DNA of 64,000 nt from Synechocystis sp. PCC 7338 (GCF_018282115.1 NZ_CP054306.1:977488-1041487), one strand, 5' to 3'. Counted from the stretch's first letter, positions 24,404-33,856 are shown. Made by a program: numbers and translations. The notes: generated by a model from the letters alone, not told the origin.

Positions 24404-26140
24404 TTAGTAGTGGTTGCCCAGTTTGCGGTGGTGGGTGGCAGTCAGTGCATTCAATTTGGCAATCCGCCCGGTTTGTACGGTGCTGTAGATCAACCAATGG
24501 TCATTGCCATCAAGACGGGAAGTAACCTCACATTCCAGATAAGCTAGGGTTTCCAATAAAATCGGAGAACCGTTCTGGGCCGGATAGGTATTAATTCCAG
24601 CAAACCGATCTGCCCCGGGGGGAAAACGCAACAGGAAATGCCGCATCAAGCTTTGATAGTTGTCCTCTTCCAGCACATTAAGCACAAAAGTATCGCCGGG
24701 ATGGAGCAATGATTCGATCGCCCGTTCTTTGGCCACTGCAATCACAATGCCAAGGGGTTCAAAACTACCTTGGATCACCCAGGAAGCCAGCATGGCACTC
24801 CGTACATCCCCCTTTTGGGCCGTCAAAATATACAGTCCAGTGCTGAGCCGACCGATCGCCTGGTTTAGTTCTGGATCGAGGGCTGTGTCTGCCGGTCGAG
24901 ATTGACTTTGGGTGAGGTACTGGCCCAGGTCGGTGCCCGCCTCACGGCAAAACTGATCAGTGGCCGCCGTTGGTTCCGTCTTGAGCAAAATCGGCTCAAA
25001 GGCTTCCAGCAAACCTAATTCCTGGAACCGATTGCGGAGGGGATAAATGGGCTCATCCTGTCCCCCTCCGGTCTCAAAAAGGCCGATCACCTGTTTGGGA
25101 TGTACCGCAGCTAAAATGGTGCCCAGCAAAGGATCTAGGCTCGTTGATGTGGAAGATTGGGGAGGCATGCCAAGTACCAAGCCTGCCGCACATTGGGCCA
25201 GGGTGCGGACTTCCTGGGTATCCGCCACACTTAGATCGACCAACTCGATGGCCACACCGGTTTTACTAATGCCATCGGCAATGGCCCGCACCAGGCGATG
25301 GCTCACCCCATACCCATCCATATAAAAGAGGACCACAAAAGTCTGAGCCTTGACCTGGTTTTGACTCCAGGCATCGTATTGTCCAATCCAATGGGAAATG
25401 TGATGCTGCAATAGTGGCCCATGGCCCGTTGCCACTAGATCAACTTGCAAGGGCGCAATCCGTTTCAAGGCCATCAACACTGAGCGGGCATTCGGCCCCA
25501 TCAAGCAGTTGTAATAATACTGAAAATCAGGTTCAAGCCGTTCTGGTGTTTGATCCAAAAGTGAATCATCACAATAATGCATGCCGAAAACGTCGCAGGT
25601 GTAGAGCACCTGGGTACCAGCGTCATAGGTCAAAATCGTATCGGGCCAGTGCAAGTTGGGTGCTGAAATAAATTCCAACTCATGGCCTTGCCCCAAATCT
25701 AGACTGTGACCACTTTTAACAATCCGTGACTCAAAAGACCGGTGCACCAGCTTTTCCAGGAATTGGATCGCCACCTTGGAGCCAACCACTGTCACCTGGG
25801 GGGCCAGGTCCAGGAGTTCCGGAATCAGCCCACTGTGGTCAGGTTCTGTGTGATTAACGATCAAATAGTCGAGGCTTTTTAGGTCAATTAGATCCTGCAA
25901 CTGTTGTAAATAAACGGCCTCAAACTTGCGATGGGAAGTATCAATTAGGGCCGTTTTTTCCCCTCGAACCAAAAACGAGTTGTAGGTGGTGCCATGGTCC
26001 AACTCAAACTCAATATCAAAGCGATCCCGATCCCAGTCAAGGCAACGAATCGCTGTGGTATTGGCTGCGATGTCCGCGGTTTGGAGTGTTAAGCGGGGCT
26101 GGACAGCAGCAGATGTCGGAGAATCAATTAGGGTAACCAT
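24404..26140 (-). CDS. flv4: Flavodiiron protein Flv4
   Basis: This 578-residue flavodiiron protein is the first gene of the flv4-sll0218-flv2 operon. The diiron domain carries the full ligand motif YLIVNHTEPDHSGLIPEL, then FGMHYCDDSL and ATGHGPLL. The flavodoxin domain has VLFYMDGYGVSHRLVRAIADG. The C-terminal flavin reductase-like domain (AIGRLSTGLYILTAQKGDVRSAMLASWVIQGSFEPLG) is the extension found only in phototroph flavodiiron proteins. In Synechocystis the operon is induced in low CO2 and is damped by an antisense RNA from the opposite strand. I cannot see that antisense promoter from sequence alone. A perfect 9-bp palindrome lies 78 bases upstream of the start. Confidence 0.95.
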   Translation of the reverse strand: MVTLIDSPTSAAVQPRLTLQTADIAANTTAIRCLDWDRDRFDIEFELDHGTTYNSFLVRGEKTALIDTSHRKFEAVYLQQLQDLIDLKSLDYLIVNHTEPDHSGLIPELLDLAPQVTVVGSKVAIQFLEKLVHRSFESRIVKSGHSLDLGQGHELEFISAPNLHWPDTILTYDAGTQVLYTCDVFGMHYCDDSLLDQTPERLEPDFQYYYNCLMGPNARSVLMALKRIAPLQVDLVATGHGPLLQHHISHWIGQYDAWSQNQVKAQTFVVLFYMDGYGVSHRLVRAIADGISKTGVAIELVDLSVADTQEVRTLAQCAAGLVLGMPPQSSTSTSLDPLLGTILAAVHPKQVIGLFETGGGQDEPIYPLRNRFQELGLLEAFEPILLKTEPTAATDQFCREAGTDLGQYLTQSQSRPADTALDPELNQAIGRLSTGLYILTAQKGDVRSAMLASWVIQGSFEPLGIVIAVAKERAIESLLHPGDTFVLNVLEEDNYQSLMRHFLLRFPPGADRFAGINTYPAQNGSPILLETLAYLECEVTSRLDGNDHWLIYSTVQTGRIAKLNALTATHHRKLGNHY

Positions 26141-26213
26141 AGAAAACTTTGTGGATTTTCAAGCAAGTTCGCTGCTGTCTTCTATGGTGCTGTGGATATA
26201 GGATTCTGTAAAA

Positions 26214-26244
26214 TGTCAATATCTAAATGAAAAAATTAGATATT
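26214..26244 (-). promoter_or_regulatory. Palindrome and TTGACA element upstream of flv4
   Basis: AATATCTAA (26218-26226) and TTAGATATT (26236-26244) form a perfect 9-bp inverted repeat with a 9-base centre. On the minus strand its end fuses with a TTGACA hexamer (26214-26219). This may be a regulator operator at the flv4 promoter. LysR-type carbon regulators such as NdhR bind palindromes of this size, but the match to their consensus is not exact. No well-spaced -10 box is evident. Confidence 0.4.
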
Positions 26245-26522
26245 CTTATATTTCAGCTTTTAGTCAATCAGTCAATCTAATCTATCGAGGGGCTCTATGC
26301 TTGGGTTAATGTCAGCGGAGCCCATTCCTCTTCGTCTATCCCGTTGCTCTCGCCATATAGTTAACTTGCAAAAGTTCGTAGTGTTTGTTTTCAAGGAGAG
26401 AGATAGGACTAGTCCCGGCGATCGCCTGCCTCAAACGATGGTTGATTTGTTCTTTCTGGGCGGTTTTAGAAAAAATCGCTTAAAATAAGAGTAATAACGC
26501 ATCAGTAGTAGGATTATCATCC

Positions 26523-27032
26523 ATGTTATCTTCCCTTGTCCGATGGGGAGGGAGTGGGTTGGTGGTGGCGGGGATTCTTGCCACGGAAGTAGTTGCAGTT
26601 AATTTTTTTGTTCCTGTTGTGGTTGCCCAAACCTACCAAGATACCCTCAATCAGAAAATGGCTATCCTGAAAAAATCTGGGGAACATTGGATTGAAGTCA
26701 ATCTCTCGACACAGCGCTTGATTGCTTGGGAAGGAAGCAAGCCTGTCTATGCCGTAATTATTTCTACGGGCAAGAAGGGTACCCCGACAATTCCAGGCAT
26801 ATTTGCTATTCAAAGTAAACGAAGTATTGATCGCATGAGAGGGCAAGATTACGATATTGATGATGTTCCCTATGCCCAATATTACAGTGGGGGCTACGCA
26901 ATTCATGGAGCTTACTGGCATAGGAATTTCGGTACCCCCGTTAGCCATGGTTGTATCAATCTAGCGGTTGATCATGCCAAGTGGTTGTTTAACTGGTCGG
27001 AGGTGAAAACCCCTGTGGTTATTCATCCTTGA
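26523..27032 (+). CDS. L,D-transpeptidase (YkuD family)
   Basis: This 169-residue exported enzyme cross-links peptidoglycan through meso-diaminopimelate. A signal peptide (SGLVVAGILATEVVAVNFFVPVVVA) precedes the catalytic domain. The domain starts WIEVNLSTQRLIAWEGSKPVYAVIISTGK and carries the YkuD catalytic motif HGAYWHRNFGTPVSHGCINL with the nucleophile Cys near the end. A single domain without LysM makes it a minimal family member. The ATG at 26523 lies directly before the signal peptide. It is flanked by non-coding DNA of about 380 bases upstream, shared with the flv4 promoter, and stands alone. Confidence 0.92.
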   Translation: MLSSLVRWGGSGLVVAGILATEVVAVNFFVPVVVAQTYQDTLNQKMAILKKSGEHWIEVNLSTQRLIAWEGSKPVYAVIISTGKKGTPTIPGIFAIQSKRSIDRMRGQDYDIDDVPYAQYYSGGYAIHGAYWHRNFGTPVSHGCINLAVDHAKWLFNWSEVKTPVVIHP

Positions 27033-27296
27033 GCAGTACCTTAGCCTGGGATTTGTTTGTAACGCCATCCAGTGTCCCCAGGGAAACCAAGGAAGCCAGC
27101 CATTGGTGAGAGTAAATGGACGATGCTTGATTCGATGACCTAATCTTGCCCACGAACTAGATTTTTCTTGCTAGGATTGGGCTTAAGTGGTTTAGTCCTC
27201 CGTTTTGGGCAAGAAATTCTACCCTCCGCTGCCCCAGTGTCCCATTGCATCGGACTTGACTATTTGTCTGCCTCCCTTTGCCCTACCCTGCCTTCC

Positions 27297-28685
27297 ATGA
27301 GTCCCCATTTGCTTCGCCTTCGCCCCTTGGTTGCCGCTCTAGTATTTGCTTTGGGTTTGGGGGCTACCCTCAAGCCTGCCCTCAGCGCTCCCAACGTCAT
27401 CAACCCCGACGGTCCCCCATTAACGACTCCAAAGGAAAAGGATACCGGTGTGTCTGATAACGTTATCCTATTGGACAATAGCCCTAAGGCAGTGGTGGAT
27501 GAGGTATGGCAGTTAGTTAATCAACAGTTTGTCGATAAGGACTTTAACCATTCCAATTGGTTATCGAAACGCCAAGAATTATTGGGACGCAATTATCAAG
27601 ATAGTGCTGAGGCCTACCGACAAATTGGGCGCATATTAAAAGATTTGAATGATCCCTATACTCGCTTTCTTTCCCCGGAGGAATTTGCTATCCTCAGCAG
27701 TCAGACGGCGGGGGAAGCTTCCGGTGTGGGAATTCGGGTGTTGATGGATAAACGCAGTAGTGACCTGGTGGTGGTGGATGTGATGCGGGGCACCCCGGCT
27801 TTGAAAGCAGGTATCCGTCCTGGCGATCGCATTGTCCGCATTAACGGCCAACCGGCGGCCTTGATGTCCTTAGAGCAGGCTACGGAGGCGATCCAGGGGG
27901 AGATTGGCAGTGAGTTGAGTTTACAACTTTCCCGCCCCCAAAGCGGTGTTTTCAGTGTTACCCTCAAACGGGAAAACATCGAAATTGATTCCGTTACCTA
28001 CAACGTTAAGGAAGAAGGGGAATTGCGAGTAGGTTACATCCGCCTCGACGAATTCAGTTCCCATTCCGCTGAGCAAATGGAAAAGGCGATTACGGAGCTG
28101 AACAATAGTCGTATTAGTGGTTACATCCTAGACCTGCGGGGCAACCCTGGGGGCTTGTTGCTTTCTAGCATTGACATTGCCCGCCTCTGGCTTAATCGGG
28201 GGGAGATTGTTAGTACCATTGACCGGCGGGGCGGCGATCGCCATTTTTCGGCCAACGGCAGGAGCCTCACGGATTTACCCTTGGTAGTGTTGGTCAATGA
28301 ACGTTCCGCCAGTGCCAGTGAAATTTTGGCGGGGGCATTAAAAGAACAGGGAAGGGCCACTGTGGTGGGTACTGCTACCTACGGGAAAGGTACGGTGCAG
28401 TCTGTTAACACCTTGTCCGACGGTTCAGGCTTGGCGGTCACCATTGCCCGCTACTACCCCCCCAGTGGTACAGACATTGACCGTAAAGGCATTAGTCCCG
28501 ATATCCATCTGGACATTTCCAACGATACCAAGCTCCGGTTTCGCAACGATCCAGACTTGATCGCCACGGATGTTGATCCCCAATATCAGCGGGCCATTAC
28601 TGTGCTACGTCAACATCGCCATAGCTTAGGCCTACCGCCGGCCAAAGACCTGGGCATAGGTTTATTGGAACCCAGTCAACTTTAA
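27297..28685 (+). CDS. ctpB: C-terminal processing peptidase (S41 family)
   Basis: This is a 462-residue exported serine protease. After a signal peptide (LRPLVAALVFALGLGATLKPALSA) comes a PDZ domain (SGVGIRVLMDKRSSDLVVVDVMRGTPALKAGIRPGDRI). The peptidase core follows, with LRGNPGGLLLSSIDIARLW, the catalytic Ser in NERSASASEIL and the Lys in ATYGKGTVQS. Cyanobacterial paralogues process the photosystem II D1 precursor (CtpA) or other substrates. This one matches in length what I remember as CtpB (slr0257), so the D1 role is not assumed. ATG 27297 begins the signal peptide; a longer in-frame extension from 27168 is rejected. Confidence 0.93.
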   Translation: MSPHLLRLRPLVAALVFALGLGATLKPALSAPNVINPDGPPLTTPKEKDTGVSDNVILLDNSPKAVVDEVWQLVNQQFVDKDFNHSNWLSKRQELLGRNYQDSAEAYRQIGRILKDLNDPYTRFLSPEEFAILSSQTAGEASGVGIRVLMDKRSSDLVVVDVMRGTPALKAGIRPGDRIVRINGQPAALMSLEQATEAIQGEIGSELSLQLSRPQSGVFSVTLKRENIEIDSVTYNVKEEGELRVGYIRLDEFSSHSAEQMEKAITELNNSRISGYILDLRGNPGGLLLSSIDIARLWLNRGEIVSTIDRRGGDRHFSANGRSLTDLPLVVLVNERSASASEILAGALKEQGRATVVGTATYGKGTVQSVNTLSDGSGLAVTIARYYPPSGTDIDRKGISPDIHLDISNDTKLRFRNDPDLIATDVDPQYQRAITVLRQHRHSLGLPPAKDLGIGLLEPSQL

Positions 28686-28697
28686 TCAGATCCCACA

Positions 28698-29330
28698 CTA
28701 GAAAAGATCTCGCAGAGTTTCCCAACCCAGTCCTTCCCGCACCACCTTTGGTTCTTTGTCAGTGAAATCAATAATGCTGGAAGTTTGATAGCCAGGCTCC
28801 TGGTCATCGTCAATGATGATGTCCACCAATCTGTCGAACAGGTCAAATAGTTTCGCCTTTTCTGTCATGACAAACTCGTCTTGATCCGGTAGGTGAGCGG
28901 AGGTGGAAATAATCGGGTTACCCAGATTTTGTAGAATTTCCTGGCAAATGGGGCGATCGGGCACCCGGATGCCGGTGGTTTTTCGCTTTGGCTCCACCAC
29001 TAGCTTGGGTACTTGCTTCGTGGCTGGGAGGAGGAAGGTGTAGGGCCCAGGGATCAACCGGCGCATGAGGCGATAGGCATTGTCCGCCACCACCGCATAT
29101 TCAGCGATGTTAGACAGGGACGAACAGAGAAACGTTAACGGTTTATTATTGGAGAGTTGCTTCAGTTGTCTCACCCGCTGAACAGCATTTTTATCGTTGA
29201 GGTCACAACCGATGGCATAGACCGTATCGGTGGGGTAAAGCATAATTGCCCCCTGGCGCAGGCTTTTGCAAATTATGTCAATAGTGCGCTGTTGGGGGGT
29301 TTCGGGATGAAGATTGTAAAAGGTGGCCAT
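28698..29330 (-). CDS. tsaC: Threonylcarbamoyl-AMP synthase (YrdC/Sua5 domain)
   Basis: This 210-residue enzyme makes threonylcarbamoyl-adenylate for the t6A modification at position 37 of ANN-decoding tRNAs. The YrdC fold is shown by GAIMLYPTDTVYAIGCDLNDK, RVRQLKQLSNNKPLTFLC, MRRLIPGPYTFLLPATKQVPK and TTGIRVPDRPICQEIL. It lacks the extra C-terminal Sua5 domain, so TsaC-like is the better name. Its start (29330) is only five bases from the divergent larC start at 29336. The promoter must therefore lie inside the neighbouring coding sequence. Confidence 0.92.
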   Translation of the reverse strand: MATFYNLHPETPQQRTIDIICKSLRQGAIMLYPTDTVYAIGCDLNDKNAVQRVRQLKQLSNNKPLTFLCSSLSNIAEYAVVADNAYRLMRRLIPGPYTFLLPATKQVPKLVVEPKRKTTGIRVPDRPICQEILQNLGNPIISTSAHLPDQDEFVMTEKAKLFDLFDRLVDIIIDDDQEPGYQTSSIIDFTDKEPKVVREGLGWETLRDLF

Positions 29331-29335
29331 TGTTT

Positions 29336-30592
29336 ATGGGGTTGATTGCTTATTTTGACTGTCCCACGGGGATTTCCGGTGATATGTGCCTGGGGGCTTT
29401 GGTGTCGGCTGGGGTTCCCCTAGAATACCTGATCGAGAAACTAGCCCTGCTCGGCTTGGGTCATGAATATCGCTTGACAGCGGGTATGGTGCAAAAACAA
29501 GGTCAGGCCGCTACCAAGGTGGAAGTGCGGCTTTTAACAGACCAGTCTTCCGATCGCCATCACTATGAAGGACGGCATTTACCGGAAATAGAGCAATTAA
29601 TCAAAAAAGCTAATTTACCCGCTAGGGTCAGTCGTTGGAGTTTGGCCATTTTCCATCAACTGGCGATCGCCGAAGGGGAAGTACACGGCATTGAGCCGGA
29701 GGCAGTGCATTTCCATGAAGTGGGGGCCACCGATGCCATTGTTGATATTGTGGGTACTTGTCTAGGCCTGGATTATTTAGGCATTGACAAATGTTATTGG
29801 TCTGCTTTACCTACGGGCAGTGGTACGGTGCGGGCGGCCCATGGTGATTTGCCAGTGCCAGTGCCAGCGGTGTTGCGACTCTGGGAAACTCGCCAAGTAC
29901 CAGTCTACGACAATGGTTTGACGGGGGAATTGGTAACCCCCACCGGAGCAGCGATTGCCGTTACTTTAGCCAATCAATTTGGCACTAAACCCCCGTTCAA
30001 TTTGCAAAAAGTAGGACTGGGGGCAGGAAGCAAAGATTTATCATCAGCCAATATCCTCCGACTCTGGATCGGGACGGAGTCCCAGACCGCCAAAACGCCG
30101 AAGGAGATCCCCTTTGGGCAACTGGAAACTATCACTGTGTTGGAAACCCAATTGGATGACCTCCAACCCCAGGCCGTGGGTTATCTTCTGGAAAGTTTGC
30201 TCCATCAGGGGGCGATCGATGTTTTCACCCAGGCGATCGCCATGAAAAAATCCCGCCCCGGCATCTTGCTCACTGTCCTCTGTGCGCCCGAAAATCAAAA
30301 CCACTGCCTCAATTTACTCTTTCGGGAAACCACGAGTCTTGGTATCCGGGTCCGCCAACAACAGCGCTATGCCCTGGAGCGGGAATGGCAAACTGTAGTT
30401 ATTGCCCATGGTTCCATTCGTATCAAAGTGGCCTACAGTTATCAAGCCGGTACAAAAATTATTCTCAATGCCCACCCCGAATTTGCCGATTGTGCCGCCC
30501 TCGCTAAGGCTACCGGCCAACCTTGGCAGTTAATTCACCAACAGGCGATCGCCGCTTGGTCAAGTATCAGTAAAGAGTCGGCCCAGGGTTGA
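29336..30592 (+). CDS. larC: LarC-like nickel-pincer cofactor protein
   Basis: This 418-residue protein matches LarC (formerly DUF111), the nickel insertase that completes the pincer cofactor of lactate racemase. Typical segments are IAYFDCPTGISGDMCLGALVSAG at the N terminus, VHFHEVGATDAIVDIVGTCLGLDYL, LPTGSGTVRAAHGDLPVPVPA and GLTGELVTPTGAAI. Further on are LETQLDDLQPQAVGYLLESLL and AIAMKKSRPGILLTVLC. Other lar genes are not in the window, so its physiological substrate here is open. A TTG six bases upstream is less likely as start than ATG 29336. Confidence 0.92.
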   Translation: MGLIAYFDCPTGISGDMCLGALVSAGVPLEYLIEKLALLGLGHEYRLTAGMVQKQGQAATKVEVRLLTDQSSDRHHYEGRHLPEIEQLIKKANLPARVSRWSLAIFHQLAIAEGEVHGIEPEAVHFHEVGATDAIVDIVGTCLGLDYLGIDKCYWSALPTGSGTVRAAHGDLPVPVPAVLRLWETRQVPVYDNGLTGELVTPTGAAIAVTLANQFGTKPPFNLQKVGLGAGSKDLSSANILRLWIGTESQTAKTPKEIPFGQLETITVLETQLDDLQPQAVGYLLESLLHQGAIDVFTQAIAMKKSRPGILLTVLCAPENQNHCLNLLFRETTSLGIRVRQQQRYALEREWQTVVIAHGSIRIKVAYSYQAGTKIILNAHPEFADCAALAKATGQPWQLIHQQAIAAWSSISKESAQG

Positions 30593-30615
30593 GGTGACAT
30601 TGACTGACGAAAGAC

Positions 30616-31147
30616 TCATCGTTGTCGAGCCATGGAAATCACATCATCAACGGTCAAGTTCAACAGATCGTCCAGCGTTGGCGCCACATCTGGCCCTTGA
30701 TAAACTAAAGGCAACGTTTCCCGGTGCCAAACCCAAATTTGTTGGCGGTCAATATCAATTAGCTATGTCAGTTTAGTTCCTTGGGTTAGACAATGCGGAA
30801 TTTTAGTCTGCAGATTGAGAATATTTTGATCAGGGGAAAGAATTTCAATAACCATTCCGGTGGTCCTATCAATGGTTCGTCCTCGCCTCCCAGGCGAGCG
30901 CTGTTCACAACGGCAATGTCAGGAACGGGGGAGAAGGGGGGCACAAGACAGCGCAACTCTTGAATGGCTTCATAATCCCTCGTTTGCCGATTAATGAGGT
31001 TGACCAGATTACGTTGTAAGCGAGAGTGGAACGGGGTGGGCATGGGCTTTTGCTGGGAATAAATTCCCAGGCAGGGGAAGCCTCAATCTCCGGTCTTCGC
31101 AGAAATATGTCCAGACCATCCGTTAGCAGAGGTGACTGCATTTGCAC
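30616..31147 (-). pseudogene. Broken Uma2 (DUF820) family nuclease-like gene
   Basis: Several minus-strand frames in series recall Uma2 proteins, a PD-(D/E)XK nuclease-like family very abundant in cyanobacteria. They run MQSPLLTDGLDIFLRRPEIE, then in another frame MPTPFHSRLQRNLVNLINRQ, PVPDIAVVNSARLG and PPEWLL, and in a third frame IWVWHRETLPLVYQG with DVAPTLDDLLNLTVDDVI before a stop. At least two frameshifts separate them, so the gene is dead. It lies next to the dead insertion sequence and just after larC. Confidence 0.7.
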
Positions 31148-31359
31148 TAGCCAAATGAAAAGAAGGTCTAATTAAATTCAGGTTGACATTCTCCACGAGC
31201 AATACCTAAGCAGATTTTTCTGGAGAGACAATCAAAAGGTCTAGGTCAGCCTTAGCTTGATTACCTTTGCGTTTGTTTCCAGTAGAAACTACTGGCGATA
31301 AGCAGGGTTACGCCCACCAAGGACAAGGACTTATAGATAATTAAATTAACTATAGGACA

Positions 31360-32192
31360 CTATGCTACACAGTAGTTACGAATGATTTCATCTATGTTTA
31401 CATCTGGAGAGGCGTATGTTCTTGCTCTTTTCAATGTACTAAAATCATGCTCTATGTCATTAAGATCTGGCGAGTAGGTAGGTAAAAATAAAATTGTATG
31501 TCCTGCCTCTTCCACTATTTTTTTAATCCTAGTCTTTCTATGAATAGGCGCATTATCCATAATTAATACCGATGGAATTGTTAATGCAGGTATCAAGTAT
31601 AATTCAAGCCATCTTTCAAAACCTTCGGCATTTAAACTTCCAGTAAATAGCATCGGTGCTATCAGCTCTTTTTTTTCTTCTTTTTCTTTCTTTTTTTTCT
31701 CTCTTTCCTTGCTTTTCTCCATATACTCTTACTCCTCTTTTTGACCATCCTTACACTGAAGAGGCAAACTCCTCAAAACCAGCTTCATCTATGAATACAA
31801 GGCTTGCAACCCCATAAATTAGAATTAGCTCTTTCAGGATTTTTTGATATTCTGCTCTTTTTTCTTCATCTCTTTCTTTATATAGTAGCTGTTTTTTTTC
31901 TGGTAATTCCCATTTCTTTAAATTTATATGAAAGTGCGCTAGCAGTTACACCGAATTTCTTTGCTCTCTCTTTCATCGGCATATCCGGATTTTTCATCAC
32001 ATCTTTCTCTAGCTCTTTTATATCTATCTTCCGACGCCGGTTCTTTACCTTCGTTGGTCCCAGATTTTTCCGGCTTAACCATCTATAAATTGTCTCTCTA
32101 CCTACTTTGAATATTTTTGATGCCTTCGTTACACCATTCCCTTCTTCTAGAAAACTTATTACTCTTAGCCGTAAATCTAGATCGTATGCCAT
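31360..32192 (-). pseudogene. IS630-family transposase, inactivated
   Basis: The N-terminal part (MAYDLDLRLRVISFLEEGNG, helix-turn-helix VTKASKIFKVGRETIYRWLSRK) ends at ITRKKTATI. At a run of eight As (31892-31899) the reading shifts to LLYKERDEEKRAEYQKIL and VFIDEAGFEEFASS, which is the first catalytic Asp region. A TAA at 31751-31753 then interrupts where a Tyr codon is expected, and an A-rich tract near 31680-31715 shifts the frame again. The last part has LIMDNAPIHRK and LPTYSPDLNDIEHDFSTLK, the remaining DDE residues. The A8 shift may be the normal programmed shift of such elements; the stop and the second shift are lesions. Confidence 0.8.
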
Positions 32193-32273
32193 AAGTTGCT
32201 TATTAGTTTAGTCATTATTCATAATATGGCATTATACATATCGTCCGCCCCACTCTTATTTCAGTTAGCTATA
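31826..32273. repeat. Tandem 448-bp duplication, copy A
   Basis: This segment recurs without visible change at 32272-32719, offset by exactly 446 bases. The two copies share a TA at their joint. It covers the transposase N-terminal gene part and the element's upstream end. Copy A is the one still joined to the catalytic part of the transposase. Confidence 0.9.
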
Positions 32274-32719
32274 GCTCTTTCAGGATTTTTTGATATTCTG
32301 CTCTTTTTTCTTCATCTCTTTCTTTATATAGTAGCTGTTTTTTTTCTGGTAATTCCCATTTCTTTAAATTTATATGAAAGTGCGCTAGCAGTTACACCGA
32401 ATTTCTTTGCTCTCTCTTTCATCGGCATATCCGGATTTTTCATCACATCTTTCTCTAGCTCTTTTATATCTATCTTCCGACGCCGGTTCTTTACCTTCGT
32501 TGGTCCCAGATTTTTCCGGCTTAACCATCTATAAATTGTCTCTCTACCTACTTTGAATATTTTTGATGCCTTCGTTACACCATTCCCTTCTTCTAGAAAA
32601 CTTATTACTCTTAGCCGTAAATCTAGATCGTATGCCATAAGTTGCTTATTAGTTTAGTCATTATTCATAATATGGCATTATACATATCGTCCGCCCCACT
32701 CTTATTTCAGTTAGCTATA
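32272..32719. repeat. Tandem 448-bp duplication, copy B
   Basis: This is the second copy of the segment at 31826-32273. It carries a second identical 104-codon transposase N-terminal frame (32324-32638, minus strand) without the catalytic part. Lack of divergence means the duplication is recent or was kept identical by recombination, or it is an assembly artefact. Confidence 0.9.
32324..32638 (-). pseudogene. Duplicate transposase N-terminal fragment
   Basis: This frame repeats the first 104 residues of the IS630-type transposase, identical to 31878-32192. It holds only the helix-turn-helix region and ends at the same frameshift point. Without the DDE domain it could act only as a DNA-binding fragment. 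Confidence 0.8.
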
Positions 32720-32858
32720 CTTTCAAAGGAAACAGGGGCAACTGTCCTTGTCTCATTTAGTTTAGTAACAAGTAATGGTGAGCAACAACTGGATTGTTAC
32801 CCAAACCTCGATATGGGTAGACCCAAAACGTTAGAAGTAAACCAAGACCATGAAATGG

Positions 32859-32886
32859 AAAAGCCCCCACCCCGAAGGGCAGGAGC
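32859..32886 (-). terminator. Intrinsic terminator of the atp operon
   Basis: On the minus strand GCTCCTGCCC pairs with GGGTGGGGGC (ten pairs, three G-U) around a TTCG tetraloop, followed by TTTT. It lies 26 bases after the atpC stop, the last gene of the operon. It protects the neighbouring IS debris from read-through. Confidence 0.85.
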
Positions 32887-32911
32887 CGTATGAAAAGATC
32901 ACTAAAATGAG

Positions 32912-33856
32912 TTAGAGGGAATTAGCCCCCGCTACCACTTCCAACAATTCCTGGGTAATGGCCGCCTGACGAGCCTTGTTGTAGGAAAGGGTCAGAGTGC
33001 CAATTAACTGTCCAGCATTGTCACTGGCATTACTCATGGCCGTCATCCGAGCCGCCAACTCACTGGCCGCCGATTCCTGCAGAGCCCGCAACAACTGGTT
33101 GGTGTTATACAAGGGCAACAGAGCTTCCAGAATTTGCACTGGATCCTGCTCAAAAATCATATCCTGGGGAAAACTTTCCACCGAAGTAGCAACCTTTTCT
33201 CGTTCCACTTGGAACTTTCCACCCCTGGTAATGAGCCGGAAAATCTCATCATCGGCGGCTTCCAGTCCCTGGGGAGAGAGGGGAAACAGGGTTTGAACCA
33301 CAGGCTGGGAGCTAATCAAAGAAACAAACCGAGTGTAAATTAGCTCCACCCGATCCACTGCCTCGGAAACAAACAAAGCCACCAAAGAATCAGCGATCTG
33401 AGCCGCTTCTGAAGCGTTGGGAATTTGTTCTAGATTGGCGTAGCTGGCGGCCACATCGTAGTCCCGCCGACCAAAATATTGTTTGGCCTTACTGCCCACC
33501 AACACTAGTTTGACTGCAATGCCTTGGCTTTTTAATTCCTTAGCCCGTTGTTCTGCCCGCTTAATGGCGTTGACGTTATAACCACCGCATAACCCTCGAT
33601 CGCCAGTGACCACCAGGAGGGCCACCGCTTTAGGTTCCCGTTGCTCAAACAATGGTAATTCTGTTTCTGCAAAGGAAAGACGATTTTGCAGATTGTATAG
33701 CACCTGGGCAAGGGCATCAGCAAAGGGCCTGGTGGAAAGTACTTGTTCCTGGGCCCGACGTACTTTGGCCGCCGCCACTAGGCGCATAGCTTCAGTAATT
33801 TTTTTAGTATTTTTGACCGACTGAATCCGGTCACGAATCGCTTTGAGGTTAGGCAT
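32912..33856 (-). CDS. atpC: ATP synthase gamma subunit
   Basis: This 314-residue protein is the central rotor shaft of F1. The N terminus ([36 protein letters not shown]) and the C terminus ([42 protein letters not shown]) are the two long helices of the shaft. [18 protein letters not shown] is the central fold. The phototroph-specific insertion is present in the middle ([18 protein letters not shown]) without the Cys pair of plant chloroplasts, as in other cyanobacteria. It is the last gene of the operon, 131 bases after atpA. Confidence 0.97.
   Translation of the reverse strand: MPNLKAIRDRIQSVKNTKKITEAMRLVAAAKVRRAQEQVLSTRPFADALAQVLYNLQNRLSFAETELPLFEQREPKAVALLVVTGDRGLCGGYNVNAIKRAEQRAKELKSQGIAVKLVLVGSKAKQYFGRRDYDVAASYANLEQIPNASEAAQIADSLVALFVSEAVDRVELIYTRFVSLISSQPVVQTLFPLSPQGLEAADDEIFRLITRGGKFQVEREKVATSVESFPQDMIFEQDPVQILEALLPLYNTNQLLRALQESAASELAARMTAMSNASDNAGQLIGTLTLSYNKARQAAITQELLEVVAGANSL

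Larger units (their letters stand above)
31351..32719 (-). mobile_element. Decayed IS630-family insertion sequence with an internal tandem duplication
   Basis: This region contains a two-frame IS630/Tc1-type transposase and its flanks. The probable ends begin with TATAG on each side (TATAGGACACTATG at 31351; the complement of 32719 reads TATAGCTAACTG), consistent with insertion at TA. Terminal similarity beyond that is weak. The transposase carries several lesions and its 5' half is duplicated, so the element cannot move by itself. It lies between larC/Uma2 debris and the atp operon terminator. Confidence 0.75.

Noticed and set aside
22391-25671. Several plus-strand frames of 60-92 codons across flv2 and flv4
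   Set aside because: They are antisense shadows. A known antisense RNA near flv4 in PCC 6803 is non-coding and cannot be located from these frames.
26297-26488. 63-codon plus-strand frame upstream of the L,D-transpeptidase
   Set aside because: It has no protein-like pattern, overlaps the likely flv4 and transpeptidase promoter region, and lacks a clear ribosome-binding site.
32859-32890. GGAGCCGTATG segment resembling a group II intron domain V
   Set aside because: On the minus strand the same bases form a complete terminator hairpin with T run directly after atpC. No intron reverse transcriptase or paired strand is present.
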